A stretch of DNA of 64,000 nucleotides from Anniella stebbinsi (Eukaryota; Chordata; Lepidosauria; Squamata; Anniellidae). Below the pieces are notes generated by a model. That model had not been told where the DNA came from. It saw nothing but the letters and a program-made list of their open reading frames with translations, and did not search any database. Shown here in pieces: positions 11,779 to 22,711 of the stretch. The first letter of the stretch is position 1. The number at the start of each line of letters is the position of its first letter. The translations under genes and the position numbers were made by a program. The DNA lies in NCBI GenBank assembly GCA_029215795.1, contig JARDYH010000003.1, positions 95,016,609 to 95,080,608 of the forward strand, given 5' to 3'.

Positions 11779-12640
11779 TAGGGATGTGTATCGTATCATT
11801 AAAATGTCCGCTATTGATATGATAAGGTCATTATTGGACATCCAATTAACGATAACGAAACGATAGAAAAACCTCCGATAAATATCTGATCCGATAATTT
11901 TCAGCCCGATTATATAGGATTATTGGACTGCCATATAAATAAACCTATAACGTCTGTATTTTCAAAGTTTGAGCCTTGAAACTTGGTCACAGTGCTTATA
12001 GGGTATGCCTAAGTATGTATGAAATTTGAGATCGATCCCTCCAACCTTCGATTTTATATGAATTTATTAAAGATCGTTTAAGTTCTGACAGGTCTGAATG
12101 ACAGCTCGCCATGTGCGTTCATTCAGACCTGTCAAAAAGTTGTGGTAACTTTTAAAAATTCATATAAAATCAAGGGTTGGAGGGATTGATCTCAAATTTC
12201 ATACACATGTCTAGCACATGTTGCTACACATATGTGCCAAATTTCAGCTCAATCCCTCCACCCCTGTATTTTATATTAATTTTTGAAAGATCGTGCAACT
12301 TTTGACCTGTCAGAACTTAAACATTCTTTAATAAATTCATATAAAAGCGAGGGTTGGAGGGATCGATCTCAAATTTCATACACATACTTAGGCATACCCC
12401 ATAAGCATTGTGACCAAGTTTCAAGCCTGTAACTTTGAAAATACAGAAGTTATAGGCATTTTTTCTTTTTAAAAAATCAGCTCTATGGGGCACAATGGGG
12501 CTGCAAATTAAATATCAGATTTCTGAAAATTATTGTGAAGACAATACGATTAACCTATGATATTATCGGAGATGATAATTTTTTTGGTCCAAAATTCTGA
12601 TAACGATAAAATACAATATTTTCGGGCGTGCACATCCCTA
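11779..12640. mobile_element. Palindromic hAT-like element, family A (862 bp)
   Basis: The termini TAGGGATGTG and CACATCCCTA form inverted repeats. They are flanked by GGCAAATC (11771-11778) and GGTAAATC (12641-12648), an 8-bp duplication with one mismatch, as expected for hAT elements. The interior has repeated inverted blocks around GATCGATCCCTCCAACC and GACCTGTCA. No transposase is encoded. An almost equally long copy in opposite orientation lies at 61069-61929. Confidence 0.88.
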
Positions 12641-13325
12641 GGTAAATCTAGTGTTGCCAGTTTATTTATTTATTTATTTATTTCTGCTCTGGAAACTGTG
12701 GCTATGTCTTTAACAGCACCAGATCAGAAAACTATTCAAAAATGACATCTCCCATTCTGTGTTAAAGCATGAGATTTGCAGACAGTCTCTTGAGACCAGT
12801 ATACATTATTGTACACCTTTCAGTTTTCTGGCAAGGCAAAATTATAGCAAGTAATTAATATAAACATATACATATCTGATCTGAAAACTACTTCGTTGGC
12901 CACTTCATCTCCTGTTGCCATTCATGATTTAAATGGAGCCCAGAGGCCTTTTTTTAGCAAGTTGTTCCAAAATATCACCAGGCAAGTGTTCAATTCAATG
13001 AGATTGCAAGTGTAAATACAGGTGTAAATTGTTTGAGGACAAAGGAGTCACATTTGTATGTGAAGAAAATTAATCCCACATGTTTTTTTTTCATCTTTTC
13101 TATTACAGCTTTATTATAATATTTTACACTGTGTTGTTAATATTCCTCTCCAATAGGGTGATGTGGTTCAACCAAGGTGTGAACTCTATTTCTGGATTTA
13201 TTTGAAAGGTTTCTTTTTTAAAAAATGGCAGGCAACTAAGAAAAGATTGGCCAAGGTGTTACAAATGAGTTTTGTCTCCTACTTCCATGTATAATTTATT
13301 GTTTAGAGCATACTTTACTCCTGTT

Positions 13326-13327
<2 letters not shown>
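12641..13327. other. No gene; short TTTA tract
   Basis: Apart from a (TTTA)n tract at about 12662-12687, I recognise nothing in this stretch. Confidence 0.5.
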
Positions 13328-13359
<32 letters not shown>

Positions 13360-13391
13360 TTTCCTTCGTTCTGTGGTAAAAAAAAAAAAAA
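13328..13391. repeat. (TA)n microsatellite and A-run
   Basis: An alternating AT tract of about 30 bp (13328-13358) is followed after a short spacer by an A-run (13378-13391). Confidence 0.95.
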
Positions 13392-13468
13392 TCCCCTGAG
13401 TGTCCACATACCTGGAAGGGGGCATATTGGAGGTGGAGAAAGACCCAGTGTAGTACTATAATCTTAGG

Positions 13469-13545
13469 CTGCAGCCCTAGACCCATTTACCTAGGAGTAG
13501 GCCACTGAACTCAATGGTACTTACATCTGAGTAGGCATCTATATA
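13469..13545. repeat. Short interspersed repeat resembling a half-palindromic MITE
   Basis: The text GGCTGCAGCCCTAGACCC ... ACCTAGGAGTAGGCC ... ACTCAATGGTACTTACATC resembles a very common amniote interspersed repeat with CCCATTGA/TCAATGGG-type arms. This copy is degenerate. The assignment comes from recall of the pattern, not from a second copy in the window. Confidence 0.45.
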
Positions 13546-13654
13546 AATAATGTTTTCATAATATTGTGCAGTGTGATTTTTTTCAAGCACACAAAGGTTG
13601 TACCTGAGATTGGTGAATAATATTATGTTTTATTGTGGTCTTCCCCTGCTTCAC

Positions 13655-13985
13655 CAAGAGCGTCATCGGACGGTGGCTGTTGCTATGGCCTCCTGCTTCT
13701 GTCCCACAATAGTGATGATTTATTTACAGGGAGATAGAAAGAGGAAGCAGCAACAACCACGTGTCCCATTCAGTAGCCGTTTTTATTGCGCTGCTTTTCC
13801 TGCACTCAGCAGGAAATTGTGGCAAGTTTTGCTATAAAAAAATAAATCTATTTTGTCACGGACAAAAGATCAGAAAGGACAGGAGACACGTGGGAGGTGG
13901 ATGGCATCTTCAAAAGGAAGTGCAAGAAAACAGTAGTGGGTAGAGACGAGTGTGTGATAAAACACTCGTCTGATGATGCCCAAAG
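13655..13985 (+). mobile_element. TIR element, family C
   Basis: The left end GCGTCATCGGACGGTGGC and the right end CACTCGTCTGATGATGCCC are imperfect inverted repeats. The interior (CCTCCTGCTTC, CCCATTCAGTAGCCGTTTTTATTGCG, CCTGCACTCAGCAGGAAA) is matched in reverse orientation at about 40795-41140. No coding sequence is present; the small open frames inside are non-homologous to proteins I know. Confidence 0.7.
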
Positions 13986-14915
13986 CCCCACAATTTTTCC
14001 TTCCTTCTCTTTTTAAGGCAAATTGGGAGCTCTAATAGCCATTCTTGGAGGCCTGATTTAAGAATTATCTTCAGTATACTGGAATAAGAAACTGCATATA
14101 CAAGTTGGTCCTCTTTTTTTAGGTCGCAAATGGCTACAATAGGCAAAGCAGTTGGGCAGGAAGAGACTATTACAAAATATTTTATGTGTTCATTTGTGAA
14201 GCCATCTTAAAGTTAAAGCCAAGCTACATTTTCTCTCAATGGCACATTAAATACATAGCAATGAATAATAGGAAAAACAATTCGATTACATTTCCACTTA
14301 AATTTTCCCTCACACAAAATTTTTCTCGGTCAAATAAAATTATATTTTCTGAACCAAATTCCAGCTTTTGTGGAGATTTTGAAGTTGTTTTATCATTACG
14401 TACAGGCTTTTTTTCGAGCACAGGATTTTTTGTTTTGTTTTGCTTTTGAGCTGCCTGGATGATGTAAGAAACAGAAAACCTTGTATTGCCGCCTTTTATT
14501 GCTGCTGTGGGTTGCTAGTTAATAGCTTCACTGATGCAAGCCAAGAAAATCATAGACAGTCATAATACTGGAAATGGGTCCAGACAAGTCTGCGATTTGG
14601 TGATGTTTCATATTCCCACACCTTGACCATTGGTACTGCTAATCATTTCCCCCCCTTGCTACTCCTGCTGCTGTGTGGGACCACATCCAAATACAAAGGA
14701 TTTTATTTTATTTTTATTTTTAAACCTGAAGCATATATATTTTTTCTGAATATTGACCATATCACGTCCACAGTGCACAGCTAAGTGGGAATTTGGAACC
14801 CTAATGGGACCAGTGAGTGCTCAGCAAACACTTCATCCTAGGGAACCTAATATTACAACTGTCAGTTACTATGGCTGTGACCCAATGAAATTCTTAGAAG
14901 AAAATATATCCTTCA
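13986..14915. other. No recognised feature
   Basis: AT-rich sequence with no element or gene that I can support. Confidence 0.5.
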
Positions 14916-14955
<40 letters not shown>

Positions 14956-14957
14956 GG
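14916..14957. repeat. (GT)n(GA)n compound microsatellite
   Basis: A GT repeat passes directly into a GA repeat and then a short GGGA tract. Confidence 0.95.
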
Positions 14958-16554
14958 GAGGGAGGAAATCTACACAGTTGTTTATAACGTTCCGAAGTCT
15001 AGATTATTACGATTCAAATTGCTACGTTTTAAAACGTAACAAGCCACGTTAAGTTCTCCTTACCACTGTTGACTTTCCTTTCTGCCGTATTCAGTTTGTT
15101 TAGTAAGGGCACATCCACTCTTTTCTTCATTTCTTCCATGTAATGTTGCTTCTTCACCCCGTTCACTTCCTCCTTTTGCCCTGTTCCTTTCACTTCCTTT
15201 CGGTTTTGCTTTTACTATTGAAGAGCATGCGTTGATTTTAAAATTGTTTGGATACCAGGGGTTTGATTTCAGCAACTAAGAAACTGTAAGTAAGGGCACA
15301 TTACTCTTTATAGAACTATTTATTTTATGAAAAAATGTAATAAAACACACAAAATCGGAGCACAAAAGAACTGCTATAAAACGTTACATTACATGCGTCG
15401 TGTGCCCCAATGCATCCTCGAAACCAAATCTAAACGTATCAAAGCTTCAGTGTAGATTCCTCCAGAGAGCGAGAGAGAGTCAGGTTTTAGGTAAATGTAG
15501 GGTGACTCTTTTGAGAGAGGAAAGGCCTCAGAAGCCTTACTCCACACTTACATAGTTTTTACACAGCCTTTCTGATTGAGGTCTGAAGCTTTACTTTTGC
15601 AAAGCATGAAATTAGTTTCAGTTTGAATCGAAGTGTGTGTGTGGGGGGATATTTTAACAAGAAACAGTATGTAGAAACAGATTAGTTGGTGATAGGTGAA
15701 TACATAGTTCACCATGTAGTTGCCACCCAACTACACTCTGATCTAGGTTTACCAGTTTTATGTATCACAATATTTATCCATAACTCCCACCATATCAAGA
15801 TGATTCAGATCTCCTCTTCTAATGCAGGAGATTCCTTGATCCTTCATACCGCAGCCGATAATTTTATTTAAAACCTAGTTAGAAAATCTGGCCAATCCCC
15901 CCCTCCAAAGGGAGACTTCTCTTTTGTCACTTTTTATAGATATTATGGAACCTGTTAAAGCAACTTTAGCTGACATTTTCATGTCAGTTAAAATACATTT
16001 TACACACGCCTGGATCTATAAAATAAAGACAAATTCAAAATTACATAATTTCAGTTGTCAACAAAAACATTCTAAATTATCTTACAAGGGAATGATCATG
16101 TTGCTGCAGTTAAAATAATGAATACCATAGATTAGTTTGGGTTAATACTTCCTGTTATGGTACAGCTTTGGCTTTTGATTGGCAGAGGTCTAACCACGGA
16201 CCACATATATACATTCAAATTATAGGATTGGATTCAGAGACACACAGGACTCTGTGAACCTCTGTGAATGCTCTCATGGGCAGAAGGAGGATGCATTTTT
16301 TTGCCAATTCCTTGCTCCATCACAGACCCCACATCACAGACCCCACATCCAAATTAGTGTGTGAATTCACATCAAGGGGTGGAAGGGCAGGGGGAAATTG
16401 GCAAAAATAAATAAATAAAGTTGTCTTCCTGCTGATGCCATGGAGGCATCAAGTTAGTAGAACAGGTACTGGATCTATCCCATAGAGTGCAGTCTAGTGT
16501 GTGTGTGTGTGTTTTAATACGGATGCATATGATTGTGTTCTGTGCAAGTGGTAT
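14958..16554. other. No gene recognised
   Basis: Unique-looking sequence. A short (GT)n tract lies at 16498-16512, and CACAGACCCCACAT is directly repeated at about 16320-16350. Nothing else stands out. Confidence 0.5.
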
Positions 16555-16880
16555 TTGTTTATTTGTGGCATTTATATAGTGCTGAATATATTCAAATCTC
16601 TCAGTGGTTCACAATATTAAAATACATTTTGATTAAAAACAAACATTAAAACTGCAACATTAAAACAACTGCAGTAAAAACTATTTAAGGACCAGCCAAA
16701 TTGAGTGAATTGATCAGTTTTCTTACAGCCAAGAGAAAGCCTGGGTGAAAAGGTACATTTTTAGGAGGTGTTTGAAAAATGCCACATTTTCTGCCTCCTG
16801 AACTGCACAAGGGAGGATTTTCAGAGAGTGGGTGCTACTACAGAGAAAGCTTTGGAATGACAAGGCCTCCATTTCATCCT
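16555..16880 (-). mobile_element. L2/CR1-type LINE 3' tail, degenerate
   Basis: The plus strand starts with a TTTATTTGTGGCATTTATAT tail and a CAGTGGTTCACAA block, the reverse complement of the 3' UTR style seen in the other L2 tails here. Further right, the minus strand resembles the AFS...FL segment of the RT C terminus. It is heavily mutated. Confidence 0.55.
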
Positions 16881-18359
16881 CATAATGTTCCCCACCCCCT
16901 TTTACAATAGCAAGATGTTTGACATGGAAGGTCTGTTTGCAAAAATATCATTGCTAGCTCTGTAACATAATAATCAACACACTGCTAAGTGGTGATTCTA
17001 AACTTTGAATTTCCAATCCTGATATTTATTGGATTCTTGTCTTGTATTCAAGAGGGTAATGCATTCTTAAATGTCTACATGGATTGTATTCTACTACGCA
17101 GTACATTCCAAAATACTGTTCACTTTGTGTGTGAATGTTTTATCATCAAGCCAGACAGGTAAGTATGGGTCTTAATCATTGCAAATTATTCCTGCAATTA
17201 TTAATCATTGCAAATCAAGGAAATAGTCCTTTGTCAATACTTACAATCTTGCAGTTTTAATGTATATCTCACACCAACCATTGTCAGCTGCAATTTTCCC
17301 CAAGGAGACTGAGTATGTTGACCTTCTTGACAAAGGCTTGCTTGAATCCTGCTACTTATTTAACTTTCTCAATAGGGTTTAAGTGCTGCTAAAATGATTT
17401 TCTTTGTGTATTTATTATGCTAAAACTCACCTGTTTCCATACAGTCATTACGGAAAGGGCCCTCAAACCTTTTGGGTTGATGGACACATTTGAAATTTTG
17501 AGAGAGTGCTATGGGCTACCATTCATAAAATGGCTGCCATGGTGGACATGGTCAGTCACAAAACACTCAAAACATAAAACTGGTGAGACTAAAAGAAAAA
17601 CTAACTTGCCCAAGAACCTGAGAACATTGAAGCTTTGAGCTTCAAAACACAAAGCCACTATTTTGAACTATAATAAAGATGGGGCTGAAGGGCAATGCTT
17701 CACTTTGGCAGCCTCCCAGTTTGCAAACAAAAATCTTTAGAAATAAAATAAAAATGAAGAGAGGCAAGGAACCTGCTGGCTGCCAAGTGAGGTGTCTGTG
17801 GGCACACTAATAGAGTGATCCATGTATCCCTCTATATTTCTAAATCCTTGTTCTATGGACATAGTTCTTTCCAATTCATATCTATTTTTATTTCCCCATT
17901 TGCCTTGCAACAAAAGTGTGATTAAGAGATTGACCCAAAATCACAGCCTTTAGTAATTGTGTAGGGATCTGCAAATCCCTCAACCAGCTAAAATGATGTG
18001 CACACTGAAGGCATCCATGTGTGTATCCCCTATTGGACTTTGAGCCGTTTGTACAAATGGATATTACCTGCATCGTTCAAGGGTGCCAACTTCCAGGACT
18101 GCACGTGTGTGTGTGTGAGTGTGTCAGAAAGCTTGTAATGGCAGGCAGGGATCTGAAGAAATGGATAAACTCTGACAATACTTCCGAAGAGGGTGAAGTG
18201 GGATATTGATTCCAGTCCCCCCTCCAACTTGTCTCTGCTTGGAGTTAATCACACAAGCTGTTTTGATTGGTGATCAGTTGTATATCGGAGAAACCTGCAA
18301 TAGATTCTTCAAATGACTTCAGGTCCCTATAGATCCAACCTGCAGATTCTGCAGTAGGC
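16881..18359. other. No gene; possible unclassified repeat near 17440-17640
   Basis: The part around 17490-17590, with ATAAAATGGCTGCCATGG and a GGTCAGTCACAAAA block, has the style of a dispersed repeat, but I see no second copy in the window. A short GT tract is at 18099-18118. Nothing else is recognised. Confidence 0.4.
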
Positions 18360-18540
18360 CCAACTTTTTCAGCATCACACATTTTCCACAGACTTTAGGA
18401 CTTTTCTGTTTTTTTCTCCTTTTTTTACTTTGGGGGAAATCTGTGCCAATTTGCACTTGTGGGAATGTGCTTTCGCACTAATGTCCACCTGCAGTAATGT
18501 GCATTCTTGGAAGCAGAATAAAATTCTTGTACATCCCTAA
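18360..18540 (-). mobile_element. hAT-like fragment (TAGGGATGTACAAG terminus)
   Basis: The right end CTTGTACATCCCTA is an inverted hAT-type terminus. The interior, rich in gtgcaaattggcac/aatgtgcattc-like words, resembles the elements at 2930 and 40228. No left terminus was found. Confidence 0.55.
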
Positions 18541-19293
18541 AAAAAAAAGGTATCCAAACCCACCAATGAGTAGACAATGGGGGGGGGGGGAGAGATGCCT
18601 GACAATCCACAAAACGCAGACAGAACCGAGTGAACAAAAACCTGTACTTCCCTAGTAGTAGCACAGAGCCGAGCTCACTCATAGACTGATCAGAGGTAAG
18701 GTCTCCCACATCCAAAGCCAAGCAGTCTGGGAAGAATGAGAGGTGCACAGTCAGCTGCTGGATGAGTACAGTCTTTACTTTGCTTAGCCCTGTAGCTCTG
18801 ATGAGCAAAAGGGGCCACTGGCCAGTGAATGTGAGAAGTGATCCCTCACTGAGTTGCAGTCCCAGAATGTTTTGAAGAGACACTTGAAGATGGAAATTTA
18901 AGCAGCTTCAGGTTGGATCCAGATTGAAGCTGGATCAACTGCACTGAGAGAAGTGGATGTCCCTGCCTCCTCCTTCCCATGACCCCCACAACTCCTTGAA
19001 AATGGTACACAGAGAGTCAGAAGATACTGCTGAATGGGGTGAGCTGAGGTGTGTGGGGGAGGGAGAACTTCCAAAATTGGGTGGAGGGAACTTTCACATG
19101 TGGAGTTGTTCCCCTTGAGGAAAGCAGATCCAGGATCCAATCCCTTGTGGAGAATAGAAGACAATACTTGAAGAAGTGGATGAGCTTCGGACCAAAGATT
19201 GGTAGGTTCAAGGATGATGAAGTTTGGGACATATCAAAACAAAGTAACACAGAAGTAGAACTGGTGGCTTGACTGGTTTACAGGGGGAGAGAG

Positions 19294-19336
<43 letters not shown>

Positions 19337-20034
19337 TTTTTAATTGGACCTGCTTTATAATAACAGCTTGCCATGAAGAACATCAACAGAAGAAACTTTC
19401 CCCCATTATCTTCATGTCAAAAAAAGTTTCATAAGCTGAATTTCTCCATGTTAGCTGTTGTTAAAGGCAGAGAAGCATAAAACGCAACAAGTTGTGGGGA
19501 GATATATTATCTAAGGGAAATAAACAGAGAAGGGAATGAGTTCTCAAATTGCTTTCTGGCATCGGTTTTGCCGCATGTTTCACAAACAAGGGAAGCCAAT
19601 TAAGATGAAATATTTCATTCTGTCAGAAAAGGTTTCACGCAGGTCAAACATTAAAGACAATTAGTGAAATATCTGTTGTGCTGGGTCCTTTTTAATTATG
19701 AGCTTTTCTGCAGAACTAAGTGAACCCTTATAAAACTGAGAAAATTCTATGATGTTGATTGTACCGTTGGACTCGATTCTGGAACAGTAGAAACTTTTAT
19801 GAGAAGTTTTACTAAAAAAAGATGAGTTCATGGCCTAATTATTTTTTTAAAAAAATCTGCTCTCCAAGCAAATAGTAATAGGAAAGGAAGAGGCCACAAC
19901 CCAGGGAAGGATTATTGGTGTTCCATCCTGCCTTCCATCATTATTCAAATATACTCAGATAATACAAATATATTCAGATAATGTGAATCACCAGAAAGGA
20001 AGACAAAAGAAGACACGTCTTTGCATACTTTTTG
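18541..20034. other. No gene; (GA)n tract
   Basis: A (GA)n microsatellite spans about 19297-19333 and a G-run lies at 18581-18590. The remainder shows nothing I can name. Open frames on both strands (for example 18425-18883 minus) lack motifs. Confidence 0.5.
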
Positions 20035-20310
20035 CATATGCTAATTGTTATGTGCAGATGCAAATTTAGAAATAATTATTATAATTTAAATAGAAAGACA
20101 GTACATCTTGCCATAGTGTAGAAAACTGTGACCAGGTGATCTGTGACTTGCTCAGACTGCTGTCACAATGCTGTTGTTGGGCAACTTGAAGACCCACCTC
20201 TTCCTTATGATGGTTCATTATCTTCATACTTTCAGATGAAGATAATGAACCAGACTTTCAGATAGAGGATGTCTTCAAAATAGAGGACAGTCTTCTTGCA
20301 ACCCTATATA
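20035..20310 (+). repeat. Interspersed repeat D, uninterrupted copy
   Basis: The text TGCAAATTTAGAAATAATTA through GTGACCAGGTGATCTGTGAC and on to AAATAGAGGACAGTC is shared with 32170-32783. There it is interrupted by a MITE between the words GACC and AGGTGATCTG. This copy therefore shows the empty site. It contains a perfect 16-bp hairpin at 20212-20251. Confidence 0.7.
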
Positions 20311-20329
20311 TTAGGTCAGAAAGTGATGC

Positions 20330-20760
20330 ATTTGAATGCAACCCCTCTCACCACCCTAAGCTCATTAATATTGAGTACACAACTCCACTAACATTTGGGT
20401 CCACCTGGGCATCTACTCTGAGGGAGGCTCGGAAGATGGCAACAAGGGAGACAGCCTTCTTAGTGGTGGTCCCCCAATTGTGGAATGATCTCCCTGATGA
20501 GGCCTGCCTTACACCAACATTGCTATATTTTTGGCACCAGGTCAAAACTTTTCTCTTTTTCCAGGCATTGAGCAGCTTGTGATGAGTTTTAATCAATCCT
20601 GGATCTGTTTTTTAGGTATGGCTGATAGCTCAAAGTTTTTCGATGTATGTTGTCTTTGTGTATTTTAAATTTTGCATATTGTTTTTAATGTTTTAATCTT
20701 TTGTAAACTGCCAGAGAGCCTCAGCTACAGGGGAGTATAGAAATGTAATAAATAATAATA
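20330..20760 (+). mobile_element. L2 LINE 3' end
   Basis: The plus strand carries the degenerate L2 RT C terminus: a block corresponding to ...AFLVVVPQLWNDLPDEACLTPTL (frame shared across 20450-20530) and QVKTFLFFQAL. It is followed by an L2 3' UTR with TTTTAATG and a terminal AATAAATAATAATAAT. It is truncated 5'. Confidence 0.8.
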
Positions 20761-20887
20761 ATCTTGCAATTATTATCACCAACCAGCCTTACCTATTTCC
20801 TCTTCCAAATATGAGGGAACCAGTGATGGAGAGGACTGGGTAGTAATGGCAGAAGCCCTGTAGTTTGCATGCATTATGCCTCAATAC

Positions 20888-22711
20888 TAGGGGTGTGCAT
20901 CGGATCGGATCCGATCCACGATCCGAATCCGATCCGCCCCAAAATTGGAAAAATCCGATCTGATCCGATCCGACCAACCCTCCGATCCGATCCGATCCAC
21001 CAAGGTCTGATCCGGATCGGATCGGATTGGCGTATCGGACGCCATTTTGAATGCTTTTTCCCATAGCAAAGTATTGTTTTACAAAAACGCCTATAACCTT
21101 TTCATTTTTAATGATAGAAGGATGAAACTTGGGCACATTGTAGACTGGTTAGGGATAGTTATCTGTGAGAAATTTCAGAAAGTTTGGTGCATGCGTTTTG
21201 TGGCAATTAATTTTTTAATAAATAACCAGGAACGGCTGTAACTTTGTCATTTTTAAAGTTACACACATGAAACTTTGCCACATTGTAGGTGGTACCTTGG
21301 GACTCAAGTGTGTGAAATTTCATAAACATAGGTGCTTGTCTTGTGTGGCAATTAATTTTAGAAAAATGGGTAGTAGTGGGGTAAATACAGTTATGCCTCC
21401 CATTTTTTTATTTTTAAAGATACAAACAGGAAACTTGGGCAAATTACAGGTAACACTTGGCTTGATATGTGTGTGAAATTTCAGAAACATAGGTGCTTGC
21501 CTTGTGTGGCAATTAATTTTTGAAACAATGAGGAAAGAAATGCCTATAACTTTTTTATTTTAAAAGTTAGAAGTTTGAACATTGCTCACTTTGTAGATGG
21601 ATTAGGGGTAGTTGTCTGTCAGAAATTTCAGAAAGTTAGGTCCAGGCATTTGGTGGCTATGAATTTTTTAGATTAAAAGTTATAAAAGTTTTTCCACAGA
21701 GGCTTGGGCTGTCAATTGCACCCCCCCTCCCCCGCCTCCTCCTCCCTTTTTTATCTGTCAAAACTCGGAGCTTTGACAGATAAAAAAGGGAGGGGGAGGC
21801 GGGGGTGCAATTGACAGCACCTCAAGGTACCACCTACAATGTGACAAAGTGTCATGTGTGTAACTTTAAAAATGACAAAGTTATAGGTGTTTCTTTCCTC
21901 ATTGTTTCAAAAATTAATTGACACACAAGGCAAGCACCTATGTTTCTGAAATTTCACACACATATCAAGCCATCACCCGGCGCGCTACTCTAGAGCAGGC
22001 CGCGGAGCCTGCTGGTAGTAGTAGGCGCCGGCGCCGGACGGGAGCCGCCGGGCCGGGAAGGTAAGCAGGGGGTGCGTGGAGGGGAGGAGGGGGCGCGCGG
22101 AGGGGGGAGGGGGGCCCTTACCTTCCCGTCCCGGCGGCTCCCGTCCCGGCGCCGGCGCCTACTACTACCAGCAGGCTCCGCGGCCTACTCCAGGGTGGCG
22201 CGCTGGGTGATGTCATCACCCGGCGCGCTACTCGAGAGTAGGCCGCGGAGCCCGCTGGTAGTAGCCGCCGGCGCCGGACGGGAGCGGACAGGCCGAGAAG
22301 GTAAGCAGTGGCAGGGAAGGGGGCTTACCCCCCCCCCCCCGGAGCCTTCCGCTTCTATCCGCTGGCGCCCGCGGGCGCCAGCGGATGGAAGCGGGCGGCC
22401 CCAGGGGGGGTAGGGAGCGCGGGGGAGGGGGCTTACCTGCCGGGGCCGTCCACAGCGGACGGCCCCGGGGGGGGAGGGAGTTAGGCCCCCCCTCAGCCAC
22501 CCGCCGCCATTTTTTCCTCATAGACTTGCATTGCAATGCAAGTCTATGGGGAAAAAAATGGCGGCCGATCCAAAAATTTATGATTTTTGGGTCGGGATCG
22601 GACTCGATCCGGTCCGGGGGGGCCTCCGATTTTGTCCGAACCGGTCCGGGACAAAATTGGAGGTCCCGATCCGGGTCCCGATCCGATCCGGGGGGTCCGT
22701 GCACACCCCTA
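20888..22711. mobile_element. Long palindromic hAT-like element with GC-rich core (1.8 kb)
   Basis: The termini TAGGGGTGTGCA and TGCACACCCCTA are inverted, with GGATCGGATCCGATCC-type sub-repeats just inside both ends. The flank (20880-20887 and 22712-22719) shows no clear duplication. Inside there are nested inverted repeats: an AT-rich pair (about 21250-21500 versus 21825-21970), a hairpin around 21720-21815 with CTTTTTTATCTGTCAAA arms, and a GC-rich pair (about 21975-22195) containing GGCGCCGGCGCC. The repeats flank a central GGGTGATGTCATCACCC at 22205-22221. The CpG-rich open frames in this core are composition artefacts. No transposase is present. Confidence 0.8.

Noticed and set aside
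18425..18883. 152-codon minus-strand frame
   Set aside because: It starts inside a hAT-like fragment and includes a translated C-run; there is no domain.
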